DNA of 64,000 bases from Paractinoplanes pyxinae (GCF_026626335.1 NZ_JAPNTZ010000006.1:310001-374000); one strand, 5' to 3'; counted from the stretch's first letter, positions 33,922 to 42,782 are shown. Notes: generated from the sequence alone by a model not told the origin. Numbers and translations: made by a program.

Positions 33922-34539
33922 TCAGCCGCGCTGCCAGCCCGGGGCGTCGCGGCGCTCGATGACGGGGAAGACGCTCGAGTAGTGCTGCCAGGCCGGCCGG
34001 GGCGGCGCCTCGGTCAGTGCGAGCAGCCGGGCGAGCCCCTGCAGGGCGTCGAGCAGCGCCTGATGCAGCCGCGGATCGGTGACCAGCCCCTGGTGATCGA
34101 CGGCGGCCGGATCGATCGGCAGCCGGATGCAGGCAGCCCGCAGGATCTTGGCGCTGGCATGGTCCAAAACGGTCTCGAGGGTGGCCCGGGCGCCGTCGTC
34201 CTCGTTGGCGTGAGCCACCGACAACCAGGCGACCGGCTTGCCGGCCAGAAGGTTGTCGTCGATGAGCCAGTCGAGCAGATTCTTGAGCGCGCCCGGAATC
34301 GAACCCGAGTACTCCGGCGTGCTGATCAGCACGGCGTCGGCAATCCGGACCTGATGGCGCAACAGAACCACGGTGTCGTGCGGATCCTGTTCCCCCGGAA
34401 CGTACGCGGGAACGTTGCGCAGCCCCTCGAAGAGCCCGGCGTTGATGTCCTCCGGCGCGTACCAGGCGGCGGTGCGCAGGGCGGCCGTGTGCAGGGAATC
34501 CTCGCGGGTGCTGCCCGAGATCAGCAGGATGCGCGTCAT
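33922..34539 (-). CDS. NADPH-dependent FMN reductase family protein
   Basis: 205 residues, flavodoxin-like. ILLISGSTREDSLHTAALR is the phosphate-binding loop and LISTPEYSGSIPGALKNLLDWL the family signature (TPEYxGxxPGxLKNxxDW). It would reduce FMN or quinone-like compounds with NADPH. A TAGGCT element seven bases before the ATG suggests a leaderless transcript. Confidence 0.88.
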   Translation of the reverse strand: MTRILLISGSTREDSLHTAALRTAAWYAPEDINAGLFEGLRNVPAYVPGEQDPHDTVVLLRHQVRIADAVLISTPEYSGSIPGALKNLLDWLIDDNLLAGKPVAWLSVAHANEDDGARATLETVLDHASAKILRAACIRLPIDPAAVDHQGLVTDPRLHQALLDALQGLARLLALTEAPPRPAWQHYSSVFPVIERRDAPGWQRG

Positions 34540-34546
34540 GCCGCCG

Positions 34547-34552
34547 AGCCTA
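34547..34552 (-). promoter_or_regulatory. -10 element (TAGGCT), leaderless promoter of FMN reductase
   Basis: TAGGCT on the minus strand, seven bases before ATG 34539. The same hexamer serves the MarR gene at 35907. A TGACGG at 18-base spacing may be the -35. Confidence 0.4.
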
Positions 34553-34692
34553 TGCGGCCAGTGTTAACCGCCGTCACCGCGCCACTCAGCCGTTCGTCCC
34601 GCGCTCCACCCCTTCGACTCCGGCATTACTCACAAACCCGTCGCAAACAGGGAGCACCCAAACCTTGCAAATCCTGCGAGACAACGGTCCGG

Positions 34693-35883
34693 TCAACGCC
34701 GTACGCCCAAGACCGTCAGGGCGGCGGCGGAGCAGACGAGCATGGTGGTCGCCATGCCGGTGGCGGTGATGTGGCCGGGCAGGCTCATGGCGCTCGCGGC
34801 CAGGCCGCCGACGAGGAACTGCAGCAACCCCTGCAGCGAAGAGGCCGAACCGGCGGCCGAGCCGTGACCGGCCAGGGCGAGCGAGGTGGCGTTGGCCAGC
34901 ACGACACCCAGCATCGACACCACCAGGAACAGACTGACCAGCAGCAGCGGCAACGCCAGATTAAGGACGGCGCCGGCCAGCACCCCGGCGGCACCGACCG
35001 TGGCCACGGTCAGCGCGATGCGCAGCAGGGTGTGCTCGGTGGCGACGCGGCCGACGAGCAGGCCACCGACCTGCCCGAGAACGACGATGCCGAGGCCGTT
35101 GAAGCCGAAGACCAGACTGAACTGCTGGGCGGACAACCCGTACGCGTCCTGCAGGACGAACGACGAACCGGAGATGTAAGCGAACACGGCGGCGAACATC
35201 AGCGCCGCCGCGAGCACGTAACGCAGGTAGTGCCAGTCGGTGACCAGGCCCCGGAACGTCCTCAGGGTGGCGCGCGGGTGGGCCGGCGCCCGGTCGCGTA
35301 CCGGCAGCGACTCGGGCAGCGCGAAGACCACCGCCAGCAACAGCACACCACCGGCGGCGGCCAGGACGAGGAAGACCGCCCGCCAGGTGGCGACAGTCAG
35401 CAGCTGGCCACCGACGACGGGCGCCACGACCGGCGCCACGCCGTTGATCATCATCAGCGTCGAGAAGAACCGGGTCATGGCCGTGCCGCTGAACAGGTCC
35501 CGCACGATCGCGCGAGCCAGCACCGTACCCGCCGCCGCGCCCAGCGACTGAAGAACCCGCCCGCCGATCAGCCAGCCCGCCGTGGGCGCGACCGCACACC
35601 ACAGCGACCCCGCGACGTACACCGCCAAGCCGATCACCAGAGGTCGGCGCCGCCCCCACGTGTCCGACAGCGGACCCACGATGACCTGGCCGACGGCGAG
35701 CCCGACGACGAACACGGTCAAGGTCAGCTGAACCATCGGCGCGCTGGTCCGCAGCTCGGACGCCATGCCCGGCATGGCCGGCAGATACATGTCGATCGTC
35801 AGCGCGCCGAACGCGCTCAGCGCACCGAGCATGAGAGCCAACCGTCCGCGGCGCGGCACCCGTAACGTCTGGATTATGGACAC
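34693..35883 (-). CDS. MFS drug efflux transporter, Bcr/CflA family
   Basis: 396 residues, 12 membrane helices. LTIDMYLPAMPGMASELRTSAPMVQLTLTVFVVGLAVGQVIVGPLSDTWGRRRPL is the DHA1 motif-A region of Bcr/CflA exporters (quoted as landmarks of helices 1-3). GTG 35883 lies within the shared operator with the divergent MarR gene, and GACGAT six bases upstream may make it leaderless. Likely exports a toxic compound sensed by that MarR protein. Confidence 0.87.
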   Translation of the reverse strand: MSIIQTLRVPRRGRLALMLGALSAFGALTIDMYLPAMPGMASELRTSAPMVQLTLTVFVVGLAVGQVIVGPLSDTWGRRRPLVIGLAVYVAGSLWCAVAPTAGWLIGGRVLQSLGAAAGTVLARAIVRDLFSGTAMTRFFSTLMMINGVAPVVAPVVGGQLLTVATWRAVFLVLAAAGGVLLLAVVFALPESLPVRDRAPAHPRATLRTFRGLVTDWHYLRYVLAAALMFAAVFAYISGSSFVLQDAYGLSAQQFSLVFGFNGLGIVVLGQVGGLLVGRVATEHTLLRIALTVATVGAAGVLAGAVLNLALPLLLVSLFLVVSMLGVVLANATSLALAGHGSAAGSASSLQGLLQFLVGGLAASAMSLPGHITATGMATTMLVCSAAALTVLGVRR

Positions 35884-35902
35884 ATAATTATCGTCGCATA
35901 AT
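35873..35902. promoter_or_regulatory. Two overlapping palindromes, probable MarR operators
   Basis: ATTATGGACACATAAT (35873-35888) and ATTATCGTCGCATAAT (35887-35902), each a 16-bp dyad, offset by 14 bp and sharing bases. Together they also form an 8-bp outer inverted repeat, GGATTATG with CATAATCC. They cover the MFS start codon and the -35 region of the MarR gene, so one dimer pair could repress both directions. Confidence 0.7.
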
Positions 35903-35906
35903 CCAC

Positions 35907-35912
35907 TAGGCT
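35907..35912 (+). promoter_or_regulatory. -10 element (TAGGCT), leaderless promoter of the MarR gene
   Basis: TAGGCT, six bases, then ATG 35919: leaderless spacing. It abuts the operator at 35887-35902. Confidence 0.5.
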
Positions 35913-35918
35913 GGTGCC

Positions 35919-36386
35919 ATGCCTCGTGACCCGGACCATGCCGCCGCCGAGAGCCCGCTGGCCGAGTTGGCGGACCTGATCCTCAACGTCGGCCGGCTGG
36001 TGCGCGCCCGCACACCCGAAGGGTCCGAGGTGGTGCCGCTGACCGAAACCGAACGCCAGGTCATGCGAATCGTGGACCTGTACCCCGGCACCGCCCCGAG
36101 CGAGATCGCCCGCCGCGCCCGCCTGCAGCGCACCAACGTCAGCACGGCTTTGCGCACCCTCGAGAGCAAAGGCATGGTCGCCCGGGTGCCCAGCACCGGG
36201 CGCGGGGTCGCCGTCCGAGCGACCGAGCTGGCCGCGGCCAACTTGCGCGGGCTGCGCAGCGCTTGGGCGCGCGAACTGACCGACGTGCTGGGCGACGACC
36301 TCGACACCGTCCGGCAGTGCACCGAACTGCTCCAACGCCTCGAACAGCGCCTCACCACCGACGACGGCCACCTCGCTGGGCGATAG
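35919..36386 (+). CDS. MarR family transcriptional regulator
   Basis: 155 residues. Winged helix-turn-helix: VVPLTETERQVMRIVDLYPGTAPSEIARRARLQRTNVSTALRTLESKGMVARVPSTGRG, with the wing after LESKGMV (landmarks only). C-terminal helices form the dimer. Divergent from an MFS exporter with operators between them, the usual arrangement for drug-responsive self-repression. Confidence 0.9.
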   Translation: MPRDPDHAAAESPLAELADLILNVGRLVRARTPEGSEVVPLTETERQVMRIVDLYPGTAPSEIARRARLQRTNVSTALRTLESKGMVARVPSTGRGVAVRATELAAANLRGLRSAWARELTDVLGDDLDTVRQCTELLQRLEQRLTTDDGHLAGR

Positions 36387-36753
36387 CCACACCGTCCGGC
36401 GACAGCCGCTCGCGCCGACCCGGGCGATCCCGACGTGGCCGGGCGCTACGCCGTCTCCGATGCTGCGGGAAGGTGCGGCGTCGGTGCTCAGCCGGGCGTC
36501 GCTTGGTTGTAGCAGCACCAGATAGCGGTGGACCGTTCGACCAGTGCGCCGGCAGCGAACCTGCCGTCCGCACCGATGATTCGGTCGCCTTCGTCGTGCC
36601 TGTGTATCGCCGGTTATCGACCTCGGCCAGGCCATCGCTGATCATTGCAGCGGGATTGAACTTCGCGGCCTGATCTTGCTGGGTGGGCCACCCTTACCCC
36701 CGCCCACCCGGGGACGTCTTTATTTTAGGGGCGGGGGCTTTGAGCGGGTCGAG
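36387..36753. other. Gap without a recognisable gene
   Basis: Between the MarR gene and the DUF1801 gene. Frames on both strands are Arg-rich and unlike proteins. A short GC-rich inverted sequence (GGTGGGCCACC, then CCCCGCCCACC) and a T-rich stretch at 36720-36727 may end the MarR transcript. Nothing else seen. Confidence 0.45.
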
Positions 36754-36762
36754 TTATCCACA
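36754..36762 (+). promoter_or_regulatory. Perfect DnaA box TTATCCACA
   Basis: Exact match to the DnaA-binding 9-mer, followed by GG, 30 bases before the DUF1801 start. An identical 11-base string occurs at 56138, 30 bases before the Eis-like gene. Single boxes do not make an origin; regulation or titration of DnaA is possible. Confidence 0.4.
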
Positions 36763-36791
36763 GGTGGGGGCGGGTGTGCGAGAGTGCGGCT

Positions 36792-37178
36792 GTGGACGAT
36801 GACGTCGCGAAGTTCTTGGACGGTGTGGGGGATGCGCAGCGGCAGCGGGATGCTCGGCTGCTTGTTGGGCTCATGGGTGAGGTGACTGGCGAGCCGGCGG
36901 TTATGTGGGGCGGCAGCATCATCGGGTTTGGGTCGCGGCATTACAAGTACGAGTCGGGGCGGGAAGGGGACGTCGCGGCGATCGGGTTCTCGCCGCGTAA
37001 GGCGCAGACCGTTCTTTACCTGACCGGGGATCTCGACGGCTACGCGGATCAGCTCGGGCGGCTAGGGCCGCACTCGCTGGGCAAGGGCTGTCTGTACATC
37101 AAGCGCGTCGACCAAGCCGATCAGGCGGCGCTGCGGGAGATCGTTGCGCGCTCGTTCGAGGTAGCCAAGAACCACTGA
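36792..37178 (+). CDS. DUF1801 family protein
   Basis: 128 residues. VAKFLDGVGDAQRQRDARLLVGLMGEVTGEPAVMWGGSIIGFG, then YESGREGDVAAIGFSPRKAQTVLYL, are the DUF1801 (YdhG-like) hallmarks. C-terminus LGKGCLYIKRVDQADQAALREIVARSFE. GTG 36792 follows family length; no clear ribosome site, so the message may be leaderless. Cytoplasmic, function unknown in the family. Confidence 0.82.
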   Translation: MDDDVAKFLDGVGDAQRQRDARLLVGLMGEVTGEPAVMWGGSIIGFGSRHYKYESGREGDVAAIGFSPRKAQTVLYLTGDLDGYADQLGRLGPHSLGKGCLYIKRVDQADQAALREIVARSFEVAKNH

Positions 37179-37313
37179 GCGCCGGCTGAGCGAGACTCGG
37201 GCGCGTCGAGGCGGCGGGCGCCAGACCCGTCGGAACGCCGCGACTCACGCCTGTCACGACCGCGGGCGTCAGGCCCGTCGAAACGCCAAGACCTAGGCCC
37301 GTCGCCGCGGCGG

Positions 37314-37355
37314 ACAAGGCGCGGCGAACAAGGCGCTGCGAACAAGGCGCGGGGG
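37314..37355. repeat. Three tandem 14-bp units
   Basis: ACAAGGCGCGGCGA repeated three times with small changes, in the gap between the convergent DUF1801 and Ca-binding-type genes. Further upstream GTCGAAACGCC/GTCGGAACGCC also repeat. Role unknown; possibly a terminator remnant. Confidence 0.5.
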
Positions 37356-37359
37356 GATG

Positions 37360-37884
37360 TCAGTCGTCGTGGTGAGAGCTGTCGTCGTCGTGGCTCGAGC
37401 CGTCGTCGTGGTGTGAGTCGTCGTCGCTGCGGGCGGGGTCGTCGCTGGGTGAGCTGTCGTCGCCGGAGGGGTCGTCGCTCGGAGATTCGGAGTCGGCGGG
37501 CTTGGCGGGCTTGGCCGGCTTAGCGGGCTTGTCGGGCTTGGGCTTGGCGGGCTTGTCGCCGTGGCGAGGGTCTTTGATCTTGGGGCGCTTGTCGTCGCCG
37601 TCGGGGAGGCCGTCTCCGTCTGTGTCGGGCTTTGAGGGGTTGGTGCCTGCCTTGAACTCGGCCAAGTTCGGTAGCTTGTCGCGGTCCTTGTCGGCCTTCG
37701 CGTCGTTCTTGCGGAAATTGAGGCCGTTCGCTTTCTCGTACGCGTCGGGCATGCCGTCGCGGTCGGTGTCCCTGGTCGCCGAGTTGGGTTTTTTGGCGAA
37801 CGCGGCGCCCGACACCGGGAGGGCGCCCAGCGCGGTGGCCGCAACAACGGCGACGGCGATCCGCAGGTGACGACGTGAGCTCAT
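37360..37884 (-). CDS. Secreted thrombospondin type 3-like Ca-binding protein with Asp/His-rich tail
   Basis: 174 residues. Signal peptide RRHLRIAVAVVAATALGALPVSGAAFA. Residues 37-100 contain TSP3/EF-like acidic loops: DTDRDGMPDAYEKANGL, DKDRDKLPNLAEFKAGT, DTDGDGLPDGDDKRP, each with D-x-D-x-D-G calcium-ligand spacing. Then Lys/Pro repeats (PAKPAKPAKPA) and a tail of Ser, Asp and His (SDDDSHHDDGSSHDDD) ending HHDD. It may bind calcium outside the cell and transition metals through the tail. Function unknown. Confidence 0.78.
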   Translation of the reverse strand: MSSRRHLRIAVAVVAATALGALPVSGAAFAKKPNSATRDTDRDGMPDAYEKANGLNFRKNDAKADKDRDKLPNLAEFKAGTNPSKPDTDGDGLPDGDDKRPKIKDPRHGDKPAKPKPDKPAKPAKPAKPADSESPSDDPSGDDSSPSDDPARSDDDSHHDDGSSHDDDSSHHDD

Positions 37885-38013
37885 GCAGGACTTCCCTTCG
37901 GGGCCGGGCGGCGGGGGTGACGCACCGGCTCCTGCCACGGTAGGGCCCTGAGCAGCCGAAACACCCGGTCCGGCGGGCTTCACAACCAAGTTGCTCCCCG
38001 CCCGCCACCGACG

Positions 38014-41000
38014 TCAGCGGAAGGCCGACAACCGTACGGCCAGAACCGGATCAAGCTCTTCCAGGGCACCGGCCCGGCCCTGATCGTCCAGTTGACGTAC
38101 GAGGTCTCGGATCTTGTTGTCGCCCGCCTCGGTGGCGTTGAGGACGGCGTGGAACGCCCGCACGAGCAGGTCGTCGTCGAGCGTCGGCATGTGGTCGGAC
38201 AGCAACATCCACAAGGGAGCCACCGACGAGCCGAGAGCCGTCACCGCCGGGGTCAGCAGGGCGCGCGGGGCCAGCTCCGCGCCGCGCGGGGTGGCCACCT
38301 GGCCGTGTGCCACCAGGATGCGGGTGATGGCCACGACGCGGTCGGGAGGGAGGCGGTCGGCGTCGGCCCTGAGCGCCTGCATCAGCATGGTGACCGCGGG
38401 GCGGGCCTGAGCGGGACCGATGGCGGCGATCGCCGTGGTCACGTGCTCGTACCGGGTGATCAGCTCGTCGGGTGACTCTTCGAGGGCGGACGCCAGCCAC
38501 AGCGCGACCAAGCTGCGCGCGAGGGATTCGTCGGTGCCCGATTCCTGGCGGACGAAGGTGGTCAGCGATTCCGGCTGGCGGGCGATCAGCGGTTCGAGGG
38601 CGTGCAGCAGGCTGTCGTCGCTGACGCTGTTGCTCAGGTTCATGGATCGCAGCGCCGACCGCAGGTCGAAGCTGGGCCGCCAGACCGGCGCCGGCGAGGA
38701 TCCCGGCGGGAATTCGTTGGTCCAGCTGATGTCGAGGTCGGCGGGCGGGCCGTCGGGTGCGCGGCACAGCTCGACGTCGCGCCGGCCGTTGTGCCAGACC
38801 CGGACGACAGCCAGTTTCGCCATGGCGTCCATGTACATGTCGCCGGGGATGGCGGCCCGCCACTGCAGGACCGAGCCGCGCAACCAGTACGCCGGGTCGT
38901 CGGTCGTGGTGAACAGGTCGGACGCGCGCAGCGAGCCGCCACACGACAAGGTGAGCAGCAGCAGGTTGAACGAGTAGGTGGACATCCAGTGGTCGGCACG
39001 CTTGTCGACCGGGCGATAAGAGCTTTCCGCGTACGTCGGTCTGGTCACCGCCTGGCTCGTGCGCCCGGTCAGCCACGTACGCAACCTTTCGCGATCAGCA
39101 CCGTCGAGCAGATCGGCGATGAAGGGCAGCACCGTCGCCCGGGCGGTCAGCGCGGTGAACCCGAGCAGCGACCGCAGCAGGTCGTCGTCGTTGGCCGGGC
39201 CCAGCCGCAACGCCAGCGTGCCGGCCGCCTCGCGCGCCTCGGTGTCTCGTACGGCCTGCACGACCAGCCGGGCCACGAGGTATTCGCCGAAGGTGGCGTG
39301 CAGGAACTCGTACGTCTGCAGGGTTTGATCGTCGCGCACGGCCTGAGCGCGCTGGATGAAGAAGAAGCGCCCGACCATCTCTTGCCCGGCGGTCAGCGGC
39401 GTGCGGAACGCTTCGGTGCGACCCGGGCGCGACGGGCTCAGCCCAAGGCCGGCCAGGTCGTCGTCGAGTTCGCGTTCGGTGACCCACAGCCGCAGCCGGT
39501 GGAACATCGCGAACGCCACCACCGACAGGCGCAGCAGCTCTTGCTCGACCAGCGCCGGTATCGCCGAGTCGGGTTGCCCCGCGTGCACCCGGCGCACCTC
39601 GCGCGCCGCGAACGACGCCAGCAGCCGCTCGTACAGTTGCCCGCCGTCCAGGTTTCCGCCGTGCAGCTCGTGGCCCGTTGCGTGGTAGAGCGCCAGCATG
39701 AGCAGCAGCAACGGCTGTTCGGCGAGGTGGCGCAGCCGGAGCACGACATCAAGCGAAGGCCCGGAGTTCACCTTGTTCCAGACCTCGAGCCAGCGCTCGA
39801 TCTGCGCGTCGTCGAACGGTTCCAGCCGTACGGCGAGAGCGCCCCCGGGCAGGCGGGCCCGATCGGCCACGGCGACCCGGCTGGTCACCATGACCGCGAC
39901 CGGCCGGCCCAGCGACGCCTCACGCTGCTGGAACTGCGCCACGCGCTGCAGATAGTCGGACTGGTGCAGACCGGTGGCCTGCAGCAACTCGTCGAAGCCG
40001 TCGAGCAGCACCACCGGCAGGGCGCCGCCGGCGTCCCGGGCGAGCTCGGCCCACGACACGGTCTCGCCGATCGTCGCCCGCAGGGCCAGCTCGATCTGGT
40101 CCTGGATCTCGGCCTCGGCCGGCACGTCGCGCAGCGCGACGCGGCAGACGAAGAAGTCGGCGGCGGGCAGGCGTGCGGCCAGGATCCGGGTGAGTGACGA
40201 CTTGCCGGCGCCGGGCTGGCCGAGTAGCAGCATCGGCGCCTCGGTGGCCTGCGTGGTGGTCAGGTACGAGGCGAGGAAGGCGGCCAGGTCGTTCCGGGGC
40301 TCGACAGTCGTCCACCAGAAATCGTCGGCCGGGCGGGCACCCGGCCCGGCCGTGCGGACGCGGAAGATCGGGTCGAGGTACGCGGCGCCCAGCGCAGGCA
40401 GCAGCACCTCGCCGGAGTCGCCGCCCAGCACCGGCCGCTCGAGCAGGGCGCGGTAGGCCCGGGCCAGGGCGGCGCGGTGCCGGCTGGGGTCGCGGCCCGA
40501 ACTGACCTGCAGCAGCACCGATTCCAGCCGTTCCAGGCCGCGAGTGGTGGCGCGGGCCTCGATGCGGCCGGCCCAGATGGCGAACTCGGGGATCTCTTCG
40601 GCCAGGCGGCGGTGGGCCTCGTCGTAACGGCGGAGCGCGACCGCCGGCAGGCGCTGGTCGAGCAGGGCCGACAACGAGGCGCGAGCCCGGTCGTCGGCCG
40701 CGTCCCAGACGGCGAGGCCGGTCAGATGCGTCTTCATCCGGGCGGCCGACTCGGCGAACCATTTCTCGAGCGATTTCTCGTACGACTGGTCGGGCGCCGG
40801 CAACGGGACGGAGCTCGTGATGAGGCGCTCGACCAGGGTGCCGTCGGCCTTGCTGATGAGCAGCAGTTGCTCCTCGCGGCGGAACTCCGGGTCGGCCATC
40901 GACACGTCGGCCAGACATTCGTCGAGCGCCTCGAAGAACGCGGTCACGGCTAGGACCGCATGCGCGGCCTGTAGGCGCCGGCTTCGGTCGTGCCGTCCCA

Positions 41001-41211
41001 GATCTCGTACCGAATCATTAATTCGGACAGTGACCAGCCGGCCCAGCCGGACCACTTCGGACTTGGCGTCGAACAGGCTGATGGCCAGATCGCTGCCGCC
41101 CGCCGTCGCGACGCTCAGCACCCCGCCCAGCAGGTTGTCGACGGCCTTGGCGACCGGCCCGGCGCCCCCGAGGATCCGCACGGCGTCGGCGTAGGAAAGG
41201 CGCTGCGGCAT
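38014..41211 (-). CDS. NACHT-domain STAND NTPase, bacterial NLR-like, candidate antiphage protein
   Basis: 1065 residues. Residues 1-290 are a helical N-terminal domain opening LSYADAVRILGG, with RRLQAAHAVLAVTAFFEALDE, resembling NACHT N-terminal helical domains (I recall class NNH7). NACHT core: Walker A GQPGAGKS (331-338), Walker B VVLLDGFDELL (400-410) with the NACHT-type DGxDE, sensor VMVTSR near 455, then FLHATFGEYLVARLV near 655, the winged-helix/arm end of NACHT. Residues 690-1065 are a helical sensor-like region without clear LRR or TPR units. No signal peptide. Solitary gene. Such proteins sense phage components and oligomerise; the effector here would be the N-terminal domain. Confidence 0.82.
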   Translation of the reverse strand: MPQRLSYADAVRILGGAGPVAKAVDNLLGGVLSVATAGGSDLAISLFDAKSEVVRLGRLVTVRINDSVRDLGRHDRSRRLQAAHAVLAVTAFFEALDECLADVSMADPEFRREEQLLLISKADGTLVERLITSSVPLPAPDQSYEKSLEKWFAESAARMKTHLTGLAVWDAADDRARASLSALLDQRLPAVALRRYDEAHRRLAEEIPEFAIWAGRIEARATTRGLERLESVLLQVSSGRDPSRHRAALARAYRALLERPVLGGDSGEVLLPALGAAYLDPIFRVRTAGPGARPADDFWWTTVEPRNDLAAFLASYLTTTQATEAPMLLLGQPGAGKSSLTRILAARLPAADFFVCRVALRDVPAEAEIQDQIELALRATIGETVSWAELARDAGGALPVVLLDGFDELLQATGLHQSDYLQRVAQFQQREASLGRPVAVMVTSRVAVADRARLPGGALAVRLEPFDDAQIERWLEVWNKVNSGPSLDVVLRLRHLAEQPLLLLMLALYHATGHELHGGNLDGGQLYERLLASFAAREVRRVHAGQPDSAIPALVEQELLRLSVVAFAMFHRLRLWVTERELDDDLAGLGLSPSRPGRTEAFRTPLTAGQEMVGRFFFIQRAQAVRDDQTLQTYEFLHATFGEYLVARLVVQAVRDTEAREAAGTLALRLGPANDDDLLRSLLGFTALTARATVLPFIADLLDGADRERLRTWLTGRTSQAVTRPTYAESSYRPVDKRADHWMSTYSFNLLLLTLSCGGSLRASDLFTTTDDPAYWLRGSVLQWRAAIPGDMYMDAMAKLAVVRVWHNGRRDVELCRAPDGPPADLDISWTNEFPPGSSPAPVWRPSFDLRSALRSMNLSNSVSDDSLLHALEPLIARQPESLTTFVRQESGTDESLARSLVALWLASALEESPDELITRYEHVTTAIAAIGPAQARPAVTMLMQALRADADRLPPDRVVAITRILVAHGQVATPRGAELAPRALLTPAVTALGSSVAPLWMLLSDHMPTLDDDLLVRAFHAVLNATEAGDNKIRDLVRQLDDQGRAGALEELDPVLAVRLSAFR

Positions 41212-41247
41212 GGCTCCATCATGACCGAGGGAGCCATGCCGCGCGGA

Positions 41248-42009
41248 TCAGGCGATCTTGCGGCGGTACGCGGCCATGGCGAACAGGTAGGCGATGATCA
41301 GGATGCCGACGCACCAGGCGAGGGCGATCCAGATCTCGTGACCGACCGGCTGTTCGGCCCACAACGCCCGGATCGAGTTGACGATCGAGGTGACCGGCTG
41401 GTTCTCGGCGAAGGCGCGCACCGGGCCGGGCATCGTCTCGGTCGGCACGAAGGCCGAGCTGATGAAGGGCAGGAAGATCAGCGGGTACGAGAAGGCCGAC
41501 GCGCCGTCCGGTGTCGAGGCGCTGAGGCCGGCGACGATGGCAAGCCAGGTCAGGGCCAGGGTGAAGATCACCAGGATGCCGGTCACGGCCAGCCAGGCGA
41601 GCACGCCGGCCGAGGTGCGGAAGCCGATGATCAGGCCCACGCCGATGATCACGAGCACCGAGATGGCGTTGGACACCAGCGACGTCAGCACGTGGCCCCA
41701 CAGCACCGACGAGCGGGCGATCGGCATCGAGTTGAACCGCTCGAAGATGCCGCCCTGCATGTCGTTGAAGAGCCGGAACCCGGTGTACGAGATGCCGCTG
41801 GCAATGGCGATGAGCAGCACACCCGGCATCAGGTAGTTGGTGTAGTTGTCAGTCCCGGTCTGGATGGCGCCACCGAACACGTACCGGAAGAGCAGCAGGA
41901 ACGCGATCGGCATGATCGTGACCGTGATGATCGTGTCGAGGCTGCGGGTGACGTGTTTCAGGGAGCGGTCGAGCATCACACCGGTGTCGTTGAGGACGTG
42001 GGCGGTCAT
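41248..42009 (-). CDS. ABC-2 type transporter permease (DrrB-like)
   Basis: 253 residues, six membrane helices. The family landmark is LMPGVLLIAIASGISYTGFRLFNDMQGGIFERFNSMPIARSSVLWGH, then FLPFISSAFVPTETMPGPVRAFAENQPVT near the end (landmarks of the ABC-2 signature). ATG overlaps the ATPase stop (ATGA). With the ATPase it forms an exporter of the daunorubicin-resistance type; substrate unknown. Confidence 0.9.
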   Translation of the reverse strand: MTAHVLNDTGVMLDRSLKHVTRSLDTIITVTIMPIAFLLLFRYVFGGAIQTGTDNYTNYLMPGVLLIAIASGISYTGFRLFNDMQGGIFERFNSMPIARSSVLWGHVLTSLVSNAISVLVIIGVGLIIGFRTSAGVLAWLAVTGILVIFTLALTWLAIVAGLSASTPDGASAFSYPLIFLPFISSAFVPTETMPGPVRAFAENQPVTSIVNSIRALWAEQPVGHEIWIALAWCVGILIIAYLFAMAAYRRKIA

Positions 42010-42770
42010 CGCTTCTCCTTCCCGACTATCGCGAGGAAGATCTCTTCGAGGGTGGGCTGCCGTTCCACCAGCTCGGCCTGGGCCGGCGGCAGCAGTTGGC
42101 GCAGCTCGGCCAGCGTGCCGGTGACGATGATCGTGCCCTGGTGCAGGATCGCGATCCGGTCGGCCAGCTTCTCGGCCTCGTCCAGGTACTGGGTGGTGAG
42201 CAGGACAGTCGTGCCGCCGCCGGCCAGCTTCCGGATCTCTTCCCACACCTCGAGGCGCGCCTCGGGGTCGAGGCCGGTGGTCGGCTCGTCGAGGAAGATC
42301 ACCGGCGGGTCGCCGATCAGGCTCATGGCGATGTCGAGGCGGCGGCGCATGCCACCCGAGTACGTTCCGACCCGCCGCCCGCCCGCGTCGGCCAGGTCGA
42401 AGCGCTTGAGCAGGTCGTCGGCCACGTCGCCCGGGTCCGGCACCCGCCGCAGCTTGGCGATCATGACCAGGTTCTCGCGGCCCGACAGGATCTCGTCGAC
42501 GGCGGCGAACTGCCCGGTCAGGCTGATCGATTCCCGTACGTGGGCCGCCTGCGACACCACGTCGAACTCATTGACGGTGGCGGTTCCGGCGTCCGGCTTG
42601 AGCAGGGTGGCCAGGATGCGCACGATCGTCGTCTTGCCGGCGCCGTTCGAGCCGAGCAGGGCGAAGACGCTGCCCCGGTCGACGGTGAGGTCGACGCCCT
42701 TGAGCACTTTCAGGTCTTTGTAGGACTTCTCCAGTCCGGCGACCTCGATCGCCGGGGCTCTCGTTGGCAT
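42006..42770 (-). CDS. ABC transporter ATP-binding protein (DrrA-like)
   Basis: 254 residues. Walker A GSNGAGKTT (40-48), signature SGGMRRRLDIA (138-148), Walker B VIFLDEPTTGLDPEA (157-171), switch region LLTTQYLDEAEKLADRIAIL. The C-terminal VERQPTLEEIFL motif is the DrrA family tail. Pairs with the downstream permease. Twelve bases separate it from the DUF4097 gene, so all belong to one operon. Confidence 0.93.
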   Translation of the reverse strand: MPTRAPAIEVAGLEKSYKDLKVLKGVDLTVDRGSVFALLGSNGAGKTTIVRILATLLKPDAGTATVNEFDVVSQAAHVRESISLTGQFAAVDEILSGRENLVMIAKLRRVPDPGDVADDLLKRFDLADAGGRRVGTYSGGMRRRLDIAMSLIGDPPVIFLDEPTTGLDPEARLEVWEEIRKLAGGGTTVLLTTQYLDEAEKLADRIAILHQGTIIVTGTLAELRQLLPPAQAELVERQPTLEEIFLAIVGKEKR

Positions 42771-42782
42771 GGCTCTCCCCGT

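Noticed and set aside
36352..36645. 97-codon frame on the minus strand after the MarR gene
   Set aside because: Arg/Pro-rich, no ribosome site, overlaps the MarR 3' end and resembles no family.
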